Under the pieces are notes generated by a model, which was not told the DNA's origin, did no database searches, and saw only the letters and a program-made list of their open reading frames with translations. The position numbers and the translations under genes are program-made. From positions 2,724,501 through 2,788,500 of the forward strand of contig NZ_AZUK01000001.1 of the NCBI RefSeq assembly GCF_000527035.1: DNA of 64,000 bases, in the 5' to 3' direction. This DNA comes from Tolumonas lignilytica (lineage in GTDB: Bacteria; Pseudomonadota; Gammaproteobacteria; Enterobacterales; Aeromonadaceae). Positions 36,567 through 45,858 of the stretch are shown here, piece after piece. Each line of letters opens with the position of its first letter. The stretch's first letter is position 1.

Positions 36567-38558
36567 ATGGTTGCTAATGCGTATCTGGTTAAGGGTCCCA
36601 TCTTGTTTGCTCGGTTGCTCATCAATTTTTTCGTTTTATTGTTTAGTCTGACCGTATGGGCCGATGAGCAAGTAAAATTCCAACCCGCACCTCAATGGGT
36701 GCAAGAAATTCCAACTCCGGCCTCATCGACGCAATCTGCAGTTAATGGGTTGCGTTATCTGCTTATTGACCGTCAGCTTAATTTGGAAGCGCAACAAGTA
36801 TCGCGTTATTCCCATTACGTGATGGAAATTACCAGTACCGAAGGCTTAGAACATGCTTCGCAATTGTCTTTCGACTTTGATCCTGGTTTTGAAACACTGC
36901 AAATACATAAAATCCAGGTGATACGCAAAGGTGAATCATTAGACCGTCTGGAACCGCAAGAATTGCGTATTTTCCAGCGTGAACCGGATCTTGAACACTA
37001 TCTTTATTCTGGAACAAAAACCGCTTATCTCATTTTGCCGGATATCCGAGTCGGGGATATTCTGGAATACAGCTATAGTGTTGTGGGTAATAACCCGGTA
37101 ATGGGGAACAAGTTTAGTCGACAGTTGCAATTAGATTGGGATATGCCTGTCGCCTTAAATTCTATCCGTGTGTTAGTGCATTCGGGGCGCACACTTTATT
37201 ATTCGGTACCAGAAAGCCCTAATGGCAAGCTCACAACCATTGATACATCTACGCATAGAGAATTACTCTGGCAAGAGTCTTCAGTTGCTGCAGTATCGTC
37301 AGACGATGATGTCCCCGCTTGGTTTACCCCTTACCGTTACTGGTCATTGAGTGAATTTTCCTCTTGGTCTGATGTTGTTCAGTGGGCCTTACCTTTATAT
37401 GAAAAAACCGCTGTGGTGGAGCCCGTCATACAGCAACTGGCCGATCAATTCATGAAAACGGCTCAGAAACCGGAAGATCGTGTCATTGCTGCCTTGCAGT
37501 TCGTACAGCATCAAGTTCGTTATCTGGGTATTGAGGATGGGATTGGTTCACATGTTCCACGTAAGGCGTCGGAAACCTTGTATCGCCGTTACGGTGACTG
37601 TAAAGACAAAACCGTGTTACTGATGGCGTTATTGAAAGCCATGGGATTTAATCCACAAGCAGCTCTGGTCAATTTAGAACAAGGCACCATTCTCCCCAAG
37701 CAGCTGCCTTCGCCCTATGCATTTGACCATGTGATCGTGTCGCTCAAGATTGGCGATCAATTATATTGGTTAGATGGAACAGATCTTAATCAGGGGACTA
37801 ACATTGCCACGATAGGTATTCCCTATTTGCATTACGCACTCCCTGTTGCGGAGAACAGTAACGATCTGGTTTCGATGAATGATAAATTTCGTATTGCCGA
37901 AACGGTATTGAAGCGCGAACTTTGGTTGGATGAACCACACAGCCGACTTTTGGTAGAAGCGCATTATTCAGGACGGGAAGCCGAATCCCAACGCTCTTCC
38001 TGGAAGGATATTCCTCCTCAGCAAATTACTCATCAATTGCTGGGGTATTATTCCAAGCTATATTCAGATCTCGAAGGCTCTTCACAGCCGGATATGCAAG
38101 ACAACCTGCAGAGTAATGAGTTTTTTATCCGTCAGCAGTTTATGTTATCTGCAGGCATTGATGAGCTCACGAGAAATGGATTGCCTTTGTATGCTGATTT
38201 AATCGATACCTATCTGAAGACGATCGACAGTGCGAGAAGACAACCATTGGCATTAGGTCCCCCGGTCAAAATCCGTCAGGAGTTTATTTTCCATTTACCG
38301 AATGATGTAAATATCGCTGATTATAGTCAGGAGTATGACAATGCGGTGTTCAAATTCAGTATCTGGGTTCGGCAGGTCAGCCCAAGATTATTGCGAGTCA
38401 CTTATCGCTATCAAAATCGTCTTGACCATGTCCCGATCCGCGAGTTGGCGCGCTATCGGGAAATGGTTACGCAAGCACGGGATGAGTTAGCTTTAAACTT
38501 TACTCTCCCGCCCCCACATCGTTCCGCTTCGGACTCGGGTGCGGAAAAAGTTAAATGA
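36567..38558 (+). CDS. Secreted DUF3857/transglutaminase-like protein
   Basis: The 663-residue product begins with a hydrophobic export signal ([16 protein letters not shown], about residues 17-32). The DUF3857 domain follows, to about residue 250. A transglutaminase-like core comes next, with a plausible catalytic triad: Cys in [20 protein letters not shown], His in [14 protein letters not shown] and Asp in [10 protein letters not shown]. The C-terminal region is beta-rich. The substrate is unknown; the family is periplasmic or cell-surface. No clear Shine-Dalgarno precedes the ATG at 36567. Its last eight bases overlap the convergent xthA. Confidence 0.85.
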   Translation: MVANAYLVKGPILFARLLINFFVLLFSLTVWADEQVKFQPAPQWVQEIPTPASSTQSAVNGLRYLLIDRQLNLEAQQVSRYSHYVMEITSTEGLEHASQLSFDFDPGFETLQIHKIQVIRKGESLDRLEPQELRIFQREPDLEHYLYSGTKTAYLILPDIRVGDILEYSYSVVGNNPVMGNKFSRQLQLDWDMPVALNSIRVLVHSGRTLYYSVPESPNGKLTTIDTSTHRELLWQESSVAAVSSDDDVPAWFTPYRYWSLSEFSSWSDVVQWALPLYEKTAVVEPVIQQLADQFMKTAQKPEDRVIAALQFVQHQVRYLGIEDGIGSHVPRKASETLYRRYGDCKDKTVLLMALLKAMGFNPQAALVNLEQGTILPKQLPSPYAFDHVIVSLKIGDQLYWLDGTDLNQGTNIATIGIPYLHYALPVAENSNDLVSMNDKFRIAETVLKRELWLDEPHSRLLVEAHYSGREAESQRSSWKDIPPQQITHQLLGYYSKLYSDLEGSSQPDMQDNLQSNEFFIRQQFMLSAGIDELTRNGLPLYADLIDTYLKTIDSARRQPLALGPPVKIRQEFIFHLPNDVNIADYSQEYDNAVFKFSIWVRQVSPRLLRVTYRYQNRLDHVPIRELARYREMVTQARDELALNFTLPPPHRSASDSGAEKVK

Positions 38559-39357
38559 ACTCTGCCCATATAGGGGCGTGGTCAGAAGGTTTTTCCATCC
38601 CCCGAATATTATAATCAATGCCGGTTTGGTGTAGGCGCTGCTGTAATACTGGGGTGGCCAATAGTAAGTCGATACGCAGCCCTCGGTTGTCATCAAAGCC
38701 ACGGCTGCGATAGTCAAACCATGAGAAGTGCTGATCGGAATCTGGATTTTGACTGCGCCAGGTATCAACCAACCCCCATGAAAGTAACGCATTCAACCAT
38801 ATCCGTTCTTCTGGTAAGAACGAACACTTCCCGGTTTGCAGCCAGCGCTTACGGTTTGATTCACCGATACCAATATCCAAATCTGTCGAAGAGATGTTCA
38901 TGTCACCCATGATCACAATGTCTTCATCGGGTGTATGGTTTTGTTGCAGGTAATTCAACAAATCCTGATAAAACTTCTGTTTGGCAGGAAATTTGACCGG
39001 GTGATCACGTGACTCGCCCTGAGGAAAATAGCCGTTAAATACGGTAAGCAGCCTTCCATTGTCTTGGCGAAACTGACCTATGATCAGTCTGCGCTGTGCA
39101 TCTTCGTCATCGCTAGGGAAGCCTTTGAGTACTGTCTCTGGCTCTTGGCGAGATAATAGTGCAACACCGTAATGTGCTTTTTGTCCGTGATAATGAACCT
39201 GATAGCCCAGTTCTTCAATCAGACTCACTGGGAAGACCTCATCATGCACCTTCGTTTCCTGCAAGCCGATGATGTCAGGATTATGCTGTTCAATAATGGC
39301 CTGTAACTGATGCGGTCTGGCTCTTAGCCCATTAATATTAAAAGAGATTATTTTCAT
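38551..39357 (-). CDS. xthA: Exodeoxyribonuclease III
   Basis: XthA is the main AP endonuclease and 3'-5' exonuclease of base-excision repair. The 268-residue product has every hallmark of the family: the start [20 protein letters not shown], the metal-binding [15 protein letters not shown], the [13 protein letters not shown] loop and the terminal [13 protein letters not shown] with the catalytic Asp-His. It overlaps the end of the DUF3857 gene by eight bases in convergent orientation. Confidence 0.96.
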   Translation of the reverse strand: MKIISFNINGLRARPHQLQAIIEQHNPDIIGLQETKVHDEVFPVSLIEELGYQVHYHGQKAHYGVALLSRQEPETVLKGFPSDDEDAQRRLIIGQFRQDNGRLLTVFNGYFPQGESRDHPVKFPAKQKFYQDLLNYLQQNHTPDEDIVIMGDMNISSTDLDIGIGESNRKRWLQTGKCSFLPEERIWLNALLSWGLVDTWRSQNPDSDQHFSWFDYRSRGFDDNRGLRIDLLLATPVLQQRLHQTGIDYNIRGMEKPSDHAPIWAEFI

Positions 39358-39369
39358 TTTTGACCCAAT

Positions 39370-41040
39370 TCAGCGTTTTTGTGGTTTTAAAAGAGTTTCT
39401 GATTCTTTTTTCAGTTGCTCATAACGAGCTTTCTGTGCCGGGTTTAGAGAAACCCCATCCATTAAATTCAAGGTGTCTGTCAGTTCATTTAATAAATCTT
39501 TGCGAGTTCGTTGCTGCTGGCAGAGCGCGAGTAAAACCTGTGTCTTATTCAAGGTTGCACTGGTATTGGCTGGAGCTTTACGCTGGGCATCTCGGAAATG
39601 CCGAAGAGCTAGCTCAAGATCCCCTTGAGTAAATGCCTTAATGCCCTGTTCATTACTGAGCTGATATTGGTTTCGACGCTCGGTAATGACGGCATCTGTA
39701 CGGATTGATTGTATACACTGCGTCAAGAGCGGGTCTTTAGCTTGTTCCGGAGGAAGAAATTTTTGCAACTGATCTGCAAATTCAAATTCCCCGAGCTGCA
39801 TCATGGCTAGAATGGTTTCACTCAATATCTCTGAGGACATCTGTTGTGGTGTATCTAACATGTCCTGAGTGGTTTTGTATAACTGCTGTTTCCCTTTCGG
39901 CAGATTGCCCCGGGCCATCTGTACTCGAGCCTGGCAAATCTGTTCAAAAGTTTGGAAATCGAACTCATGGTTGATCAAGCTGTCTCTGCAGCGGGATAAT
40001 GCCATATTGACCTGTTTCTGCAGATTACCAATATGAAAGGTATCTTGGCTGTTAATGGCATGCAGAATCATACAATGAACATAACTACCTAGAATTTGTG
40101 GATTTTCATCGACAGCATATCGGTGCAGATCCAGCAAAGTGCCTAATGATTGTTTGGCTCGAAAGTAGTCATGTGCGTGCAAACAGTGTTCTGCTATTTG
40201 CTGATGCAACCGGGCGGATTGTGGCGAGATAGTGACGGCGCGCTCGAGAGTAGCGATGGCTTCTTCATCGGCACCTGTGGCCATTTGGGAATAGGCTAGC
40301 CAGCGGTAGGCATCGACCATTAGTGGTCGTAGATGCAAGGCTGAATGCAAATGTAAAATAGCCGCATCATGATCGCCAAGTTGCTGAGTGGCTCGGCCTA
40401 AAAAAAGACGCAACCAGGCTGACTCTCTGACAGCTAATCCTTCCTCCAGTATTTTCTTTGCTTCTTGGGCCCGATCTTGTTCGAGTAATATTTCAGCCAT
40501 AATGCAGCGACAATAACTGGCATAACGGCTGTTCTGGTCGATTATTTTTTTACATTCCACCAATACTTGTTGTTTGTTATCAGACTGGAATGCAACGAAC
40601 ATGGGCAGTAATTGCTGCTTTCGAATTAAAGCTCGTAGTAATCGTAGTCTTAACTGTTCCTGAGAAAACGGTTTCATCATGTAATCGTCAGGCTCGGATT
40701 CCAGAGCACTGAGCACCATCGAACGCGAATTGTCACCACTGATGATAAAAATAATAGAATCGACAGGTAACAAGCGTTGTTGTTTCAGATAGTCCATTAA
40801 CTGACGACCATTTTCACCATGGCCCAGGTTGTAATCGATCAGGTAGATATCGAATTGTTCTTTCTGAAAGCGTTTTCTGCTTTCCTCTGCTGAACTGAGA
40901 AGAGTAATTTTGCTGAAACCAAGATTTTGTAACATTGCCTTGATCAGAACCTGAAACGAGCGCTGATCATCAACAACAACGACACGCTTTTCCAGCATGT
41001 TCAGTTGCATATTATTGCTTTCAGATTCCGTTGATTGCAT
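39370..41040 (-). CDS. Receiver-domain response regulator with TPR repeats
   Basis: The 556-residue protein has an N-terminal CheY-like receiver, about residues 15-135, and a long TPR region to the end. The receiver shows VVVVDDQRSFQVLIKAML with the acidic pair, IYLIDYNLGHGENGRQLM with the phospho-acceptor Asp, IIFIISGDNS and DDYMMKPFSQEQL with the conserved Lys. TPR-like helices start near residue 145 (YCRCIMAEILLEQDRAQEAK). There is no DNA-binding domain, so output is likely by protein contact. No kinase gene is nearby. The start could be at residue 11 or 15. Confidence 0.88.
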   Translation of the reverse strand: MQSTESESNNMQLNMLEKRVVVVDDQRSFQVLIKAMLQNLGFSKITLLSSAEESRKRFQKEQFDIYLIDYNLGHGENGRQLMDYLKQQRLLPVDSIIFIISGDNSRSMVLSALESEPDDYMMKPFSQEQLRLRLLRALIRKQQLLPMFVAFQSDNKQQVLVECKKIIDQNSRYASYCRCIMAEILLEQDRAQEAKKILEEGLAVRESAWLRLFLGRATQQLGDHDAAILHLHSALHLRPLMVDAYRWLAYSQMATGADEEAIATLERAVTISPQSARLHQQIAEHCLHAHDYFRAKQSLGTLLDLHRYAVDENPQILGSYVHCMILHAINSQDTFHIGNLQKQVNMALSRCRDSLINHEFDFQTFEQICQARVQMARGNLPKGKQQLYKTTQDMLDTPQQMSSEILSETILAMMQLGEFEFADQLQKFLPPEQAKDPLLTQCIQSIRTDAVITERRNQYQLSNEQGIKAFTQGDLELALRHFRDAQRKAPANTSATLNKTQVLLALCQQQRTRKDLLNELTDTLNLMDGVSLNPAQKARYEQLKKESETLLKPQKR

Positions 41041-41132
41041 TCAAATGCTTCCAAAATATTACTTATGGAATAATAAAACAGTTTTTTATTTAACGCTTGG
41101 AATAGTAGAGAAATTCAGAGGATATTGTGAGA

Positions 41133-41217
<85 letters not shown>

Positions 41218-41250
41218 ACGAGCTGTTTTGCTATTTGACACGGCACAAGA

Positions 41251-41335
<85 letters not shown>

Positions 41336-41350
41336 TCGAGTGCGGAGCGA

Positions 41351-41378
41351 ATACTACCAGAATCTTCCGGTTTGTGAA
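41351..41378 (-). promoter_or_regulatory. Candidate promoter of the tRNA-Tyr pair
   Basis: On the minus strand TTCACA, 16 bases, then TAGTAT, with a GC-rich discriminator (CGCTCCGC) before the predicted start near 41343. Such discriminators are typical of stringently controlled stable-RNA promoters. Confidence 0.55.
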
Positions 41379-41447
41379 CCCCGAAAGTGCTAAAGATCTG
41401 ATAAAAATAGCCGATATAAGTTCAAATGCTCATTTTTCAGACTTTTT

Positions 41448-41966
41448 ATGCTTACAAACACCATACGTGAGCACTTTTTGGTCGATGAATTACAACTCGG
41501 CCAACAGCTTAATGAGGCTGTGCATCATCAACAGCGTGGTTATTTTTCACTGCTGTTATCGATGTTGTCTGCTGATGTGCTCGATTTACCGCCATTTGCA
41601 CAGAAGCAAGCGGAAAATATTCCAACGGTGGATTGGCGTAAGCATTGGGATTTACCTCCGGCTGCAATTTTAGATGGCAGTTCGACGTCATCGGATGAAA
41701 GTTTTTTTCGTAGCATGTTATTACATGAAGGGGGTATTGCTGCGGTACATCTATTTAATGCCGCTCAGCCAGACCCATTGAGCTGGCGTCAGTATTCAAT
41801 ACCGTCAGACGTCTGGAATGAGCTCTCGCCGCTTAAGCAGGAAAAATTCCGGCAGCAGCATCAATTGGATTACCAACCGTATGATGAAACACCGGATGCA
41901 ATGATGCAGGTTCTGGAAGGGTTTGATTACAACAAAGATTTAGCTGTGCACTATTTTTTTCGTTAA
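41448..41966 (+). CDS. VC2046/SO_2500 family protein
   Basis: This 172-residue protein begins MLTNTIREHFLVDELQLGQQ and continues LNEAVHHQQRGYFSLLLSML, a pattern recalled from the VC2046/SO_2500 family of Vibrio, Shewanella and Aeromonas. The function is unknown. It has no signal peptide or membrane helix and looks cytosolic. No strong Shine-Dalgarno precedes the ATG (CTTTTTATG). It is divergent from the tRNA pair and is followed by a bidirectional terminator. Confidence 0.75.
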   Translation: MLTNTIREHFLVDELQLGQQLNEAVHHQQRGYFSLLLSMLSADVLDLPPFAQKQAENIPTVDWRKHWDLPPAAILDGSSTSSDESFFRSMLLHEGGIAAVHLFNAAQPDPLSWRQYSIPSDVWNELSPLKQEKFRQQHQLDYQPYDETPDAMMQVLEGFDYNKDLAVHYFFR

Positions 41967-41980
41967 CGAAAGCTGGATAA

Positions 41981-42010
41981 AAAAGGCCACTGCATTTGCT
42001 GTGGCCTTTT
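41981..42010. terminator. Bidirectional terminator between the VC2046-family gene and the M32 carboxypeptidase
   Basis: AAAAGGCCAC / GTGGCCTTTT form a 10-bp perfect stem flanked by A and T runs, with a loop that can pair further (GCA / TGC). Confidence 0.88.
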
Positions 42011-42016
42011 CCATTT

Positions 42017-43504
42017 TTAGAGTGTTGCGGTGTAACGTTGTTCCAGATAATGCTTGAACCATTGGGTATTCAATGGTTCACCAGTTGCCTGCCGGAGCAG
42101 TTCATCTGTGCTATATAAACTAGCTTTTTCCCAAACGTTTGTTTTTAACCAATTAAATATCTGCGGCAAGCCGTCATCGGCCATAATTAAATCGCCGATA
42201 TTACCGACATCACGTTCGATGATGCCGGCAAACTGGGCGGCATAAAGAGCGCCTAATGTATAACTTGGGAAATATCCAAAGGAGCCGTCAGTCCAGTGGA
42301 TATCCTGCATACAGCCGATAGCATCATTGCCTTTGGTTGTGAGACCCAGATACTGTTGCATTTTACTGTTCCAGACATCAGGTAGATCATGTACCTGTAT
42401 TTTGCCATCGATCAGGGATTGTTCGATTTCAAAACGCAGGATGATATGCGCTGGATAGGTTAACTCATCAGCATCAACACGGATAAATCCTGGTGCAACT
42501 CGGCTATAAAGCTGGATGAGATTTTCTGCTTCTAATGCGGGTTGGTCACCAAAATGTTGTTTGATCAGGGGTTCAATCCGGCGTAAAAACGCAGGATGAC
42601 GCGCCAGTTGCATTTCAAAGAACAAACTCTGACTTTCATGGATACCCATTGAGCGTGCTTCGCCGGCTGGTTGACCTCGCCAGGCTAAAGGTAATCCCTG
42701 TTCATAACGGGCATGTCCGGTTTCGTGGATGACACCCATTAAGCTCGGCATAAAATCATGCTCATTATAACGAGTCGTGATCCGGACATCCTCAGGAACG
42801 CCGCCACAGAAAGGGTGGGCGCTGATGTCCAGACGACCATGATTAAAATCAAAGCCAAGCAATTTCATCGCATGCAGACCTAGTGATTTCTGTCTGGCGA
42901 TTGAAAATGGGCCTTCTGGTTTAATCGGATTAGATAACGATTGGCGTTCACCCGCTTGGCGGATGATTTGTGGTAACCAGGTTTTCAGTTCATTAAAAAT
43001 ACGCAGTAGTTGATTACTGGTCATGCCTGGTTCATAAAGGTCTATCAAACTATCGTATGGTGATAGATCTAACGATTCGGCTCTGATTTGTGCGGCTTCT
43101 CGTGTTAGATCGACCACAATTTTCAAATTAGGTTCAAAGCCTTTCCAGTCATTATTTTTGCGTTGTTCCCGCCACGCATGTTCGCAACGAGAACCGGCTA
43201 ACGTCCGGGCCTGCACCAGATCATCAGGTAATAAAGCAGCATTTTGCCAACGTCGACGCATTTCATGCAGGTTGGCTGTTTGTGCATCCGACAATTCTTC
43301 GTTTTCGGCTTCATTGAGCCAGTCGGCAACTTCTATTGCTGTTAGCTTCTGATGCTGTAACAAGGCTAATTCTGCTAAGGCTTCACCGCGAGCCTGATTT
43401 CCGCCGTCTGGCATCATGGTGGCTTGATCCCAGCCACAAATAGCCTGCAAATGTTGTAAATGATGCAGTTGCTGGAAACGTTGCGTTAATAACTGATAAG
43501 ACAT
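42017..43504 (-). CDS. Carboxypeptidase Taq (M32 metallopeptidase)
   Basis: This 495-residue cytosolic zinc enzyme removes C-terminal residues from peptides. The active site HExxH is at His260, Glu261 and His264 (GVIHETGHARYEQGL). The downstream GIHESQSLFFEMQLAR supplies the third ligand region, and YPAHIILRFEIEQSLI is a further M32 motif. The length is typical. The gene stands alone and shares its terminator with the convergent neighbour. Confidence 0.94.
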   Translation of the reverse strand: MSYQLLTQRFQQLHHLQHLQAICGWDQATMMPDGGNQARGEALAELALLQHQKLTAIEVADWLNEAENEELSDAQTANLHEMRRRWQNAALLPDDLVQARTLAGSRCEHAWREQRKNNDWKGFEPNLKIVVDLTREAAQIRAESLDLSPYDSLIDLYEPGMTSNQLLRIFNELKTWLPQIIRQAGERQSLSNPIKPEGPFSIARQKSLGLHAMKLLGFDFNHGRLDISAHPFCGGVPEDVRITTRYNEHDFMPSLMGVIHETGHARYEQGLPLAWRGQPAGEARSMGIHESQSLFFEMQLARHPAFLRRIEPLIKQHFGDQPALEAENLIQLYSRVAPGFIRVDADELTYPAHIILRFEIEQSLIDGKIQVHDLPDVWNSKMQQYLGLTTKGNDAIGCMQDIHWTDGSFGYFPSYTLGALYAAQFAGIIERDVGNIGDLIMADDGLPQIFNWLKTNVWEKASLYSTDELLRQATGEPLNTQWFKHYLEQRYTATL

Positions 43505-43615
43505 GCTGGATTCCTGTTCTCTTTCTGCAGCAAATAATACGTGTCGTTATGGCGTCATAATAACGCCCGGATCTTTAGCAGACCAGTAATTAACTCTATG
43601 ATTAATTATTGATAG

Positions 43616-44533
43616 TCATCTGCTCTGGATGTTTGTGATTTTATATCCATTATTTTCTAATAGTTTTAATAAGCCATGCTCACCGTAAAGATGCATGGCA
43701 CCGACCACCATGAAGTTACGGTTGAATGACAGAGATGTCATTTGCGGCAACCAATGTTGATTTCTTTCTTGTATCAAGTGTTGTTCTAAATATTGTTTGA
43801 GCTGTGGACTGTCTGATTCGTCATCCAGTAAAGACTGAATTTTTACTCGGTCACCACTTTCCCAGGCTTTAATCAGCATGGGTAATTCTTCGTGTACTTT
43901 ATCTATTTGCTGGAGTGTAGCATTAAGAAAATCGCCCTCCATATCGCCCAATCCAGCCAAATAGGCAATCTGCTGTTCTGGTGTTTCCAGATACGTGATC
44001 GTGAGTTGCCGATTGTGGGCTTGGTCAATGAAATATTGATCAATACCAAATGATGCTTGATACCCAGCTTGTTGAATGGCTTGTTGTTGTAATGTCATCG
44101 CTACAAACCAGGGGCGAAAATGGGCCAATGAGGGCTCATCTAGTTGATAGTGTGAAGCGACATCAACGGTTTTTTGGTATAGGGCTTTATTCAGTCGTTG
44201 GACTAACGTGGTATGGGGTGGTAACAGGGCATAATGAGTCAGTATTTTGCTGCTGTCTGCAGAAGGGCTAAGATCTGTTTCTACAATCAAGTTTTCAGCA
44301 TGTTGCCAGCTTTGTAAGATAATCGGTGCAAGAGGATACATGTCATCTTGCCCCACATGAATTGAGCCGAGTAACCATATTTTTTGCGGGCCTCGTTCCG
44401 CGAGCCAGAAATCGGGATAGGAAGTCGCAAAGGTTGTGGTCGGTGATAATCCCAGAGTTAACAGGCTGATCAGGCCCATCTCTTTTATTCCATTGATCAG
44501 CGCATTACCATAGCGGTGTAATTGTTTTTTCAT
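43616..44533 (-). CDS. TraB/GumN (TIKI-like) family protein
   Basis: The 305-residue product starts with a likely export signal (GLISLLTLGLSPTTTFA, about residues 20-36). It has the two family motifs: WLLGSIHVGQDDMYPL near the N-terminus and MVVGAMHLYGEHGLLKLLEN at the C-terminus. TIKI relatives are metal-dependent proteases, but the bacterial function is unknown. The start at 44533 was chosen because the longer frame to 44638 would overlap the divergent DUF1904 gene by about 90 bases. No strong Shine-Dalgarno was seen, so the start is uncertain. Confidence 0.85.
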   Translation of the reverse strand: MKKQLHRYGNALINGIKEMGLISLLTLGLSPTTTFATSYPDFWLAERGPQKIWLLGSIHVGQDDMYPLAPIILQSWQHAENLIVETDLSPSADSSKILTHYALLPPHTTLVQRLNKALYQKTVDVASHYQLDEPSLAHFRPWFVAMTLQQQAIQQAGYQASFGIDQYFIDQAHNRQLTITYLETPEQQIAYLAGLGDMEGDFLNATLQQIDKVHEELPMLIKAWESGDRVKIQSLLDDESDSPQLKQYLEQHLIQERNQHWLPQMTSLSFNRNFMVVGAMHLYGEHGLLKLLENNGYKITNIQSR

Positions 44534-44544
44534 GGAGATATTTA

Positions 44545-44877
44545 ATGCCTCATATTCGATGCCGCGGCATGCAACGTGAAACAGTTGCGGCGATGAGTGA
44601 AACGCTAGTTGAACAACTCGCCAATTTGACATCAACACCGACTGCTCATTTTACTGTTGAGTATATTCCTGCTGAGTTTATTGCAACACGCTTTGGTGGT
44701 CAGGCTTATCCCTTTATTGAATTATTCTGGTTTGACCGAGGACAAGAGGTGCAGAATGCGGCTGCACAATTGATTACCACAATTGTGAAGCAAGTCAGCG
44801 GTCATGATGTCGATGTAGCGGTGGTTGTTCAGCCATTAGCGCGCTCTGGTTATTATGATAATGGGCAACATTATTAA
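44545..44877 (+). CDS. DUF1904 family (tautomerase-like) protein
   Basis: This 110-residue protein starts MPHIRCRGMQRETVAAMSET and has FTVEYIPAEFIATRFGGQAY and FIELFWFDRGQEVQNAAAQL. That is the DUF1904 pattern, a small alpha/beta fold related to tautomerases with a Pro after the initiator Met. The function is unknown. GGAG lies seven bases before the ATG, only a few bases from the start of the divergent TraB-family gene. A strong terminator follows. Confidence 0.8.
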   Translation: MPHIRCRGMQRETVAAMSETLVEQLANLTSTPTAHFTVEYIPAEFIATRFGGQAYPFIELFWFDRGQEVQNAAAQLITTIVKQVSGHDVDVAVVVQPLARSGYYDNGQHY

Positions 44878-44893
44878 CATTATATTGTTAATT

Positions 44894-44920
44894 AAATAGC
44901 CGTCTTTTGACGGCTATTTT
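44894..44920. terminator. Terminator between the DUF1904 and SDR genes
   Basis: AAATAGCCGTC / GACGGCTATTT form an 11-bp perfect stem around TTTT, with A and T runs on both sides. It ends two bases before the convergent SDR stop codon. Confidence 0.88.
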
Positions 44921-44921
44921 G

Positions 44922-45749
44922 TCAGGCAGAACGACAAAGAATGCTATCGAGCCAACGAGTAGGTAATACTCGTCTTAAAATGGCAAATAAATGTGTCGGC
45001 CAAGTTACACTGTACCGGACTTTGGCTCGCTTATTTCGCAATGCATGCAGTACTGGCGCCACACAGGCTTCAGGTTCTAGGGTAAATGGGTTTTTAGGCT
45101 CTGGATTTTGTAATCTTTGCAGTGTTAGCTGATAAATTTCTTTATGTCGACTACTGGTATAGTTGATGTTTTGCAAGAATTTATTCAGTGCGTTGTGACG
45201 GAACTGGCTACGAATAGGGCCAGGTTCGATCAGACTGATTTGTACTGCCGTCTCTCTCAATTCAAGCCGTAGCGTGTCGGTATAACCTTCCAATGCAAAT
45301 TTACTCGCGTTATATGCCCCGCGATATTTCATGGCGACCAAACCAAGGACTGAGCTTATCTGAATAATTCGTCCGCGATTATTACTCAGCATAACGGGCA
45401 AAATTTGGCGGATAAGGTGGTGCCACCCAAAGAGATTGGTATTGAATTGCTCTTTCAAGGCTTGGGTGGGAAGGTCTTCGATAGCTCCAGTCTGGCCATA
45501 AGCCCCGTTATTTATAAGCCCATAAAGTTGGCCTGAGGATTGAGCTATGGCCCAGGCAGCAGCTTGTTCGATGCTCGGTTCATTATTCAGATCTAACGGA
45601 TATGCCTTGATACCTGCAGCTTGTAGTTGATCCACATCGGCAGGATTTCGAGCCGTAGCGAGTACGTGAAATCCTTCCTGTTGTAATCGGCGGGCTAAAT
45701 GTAAGCCGATCCCAGTTGAGCATCCGGTGATGAGAATAAATTCAGACAT
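44922..45749 (-). CDS. Short-chain dehydrogenase/reductase (SDR)
   Basis: A classical SDR of 275 residues. The cofactor loop is ILITGCSTGIGLHLARRLQQ at the N-terminus, the NNGAYG motif lies near residue 90, and the catalytic YNASK sits near residue 155, after a Ser in IQISSVLG. The substrate cannot be told; the C-terminal extension resembles SDRs of the YbbO/retinol-dehydrogenase-like type. The start at 45749 has AAAGGA upstream; the longer frame to 45821 runs into the mltD terminator. Confidence 0.88.
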   Translation of the reverse strand: MSEFILITGCSTGIGLHLARRLQQEGFHVLATARNPADVDQLQAAGIKAYPLDLNNEPSIEQAAAWAIAQSSGQLYGLINNGAYGQTGAIEDLPTQALKEQFNTNLFGWHHLIRQILPVMLSNNRGRIIQISSVLGLVAMKYRGAYNASKFALEGYTDTLRLELRETAVQISLIEPGPIRSQFRHNALNKFLQNINYTSSRHKEIYQLTLQRLQNPEPKNPFTLEPEACVAPVLHALRNKRAKVRYSVTWPTHLFAILRRVLPTRWLDSILCRSA

Positions 45750-45805
45750 GCAGTGTCCTTTGGGCAATAGAGGGTTCCAGCTTAATAGGAGTCGAAATGT
45801 AGAAA

Positions 45806-45837
45806 ATAAAACCGGGAGCAAAAGCTCCCGGTTTTAT
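45806..45837 (-). terminator. Terminator of mltD
   Basis: ATAAAACCGGGAGC / GCTCCCGGTTTTAT form a perfect 14-bp stem around AAAA. It lies 22 bases beyond the mltD stop codon and upstream of the SDR gene on the same strand. Confidence 0.9.
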
Positions 45838-45858
45838 CTAATCATGTCGTTGATGCTG

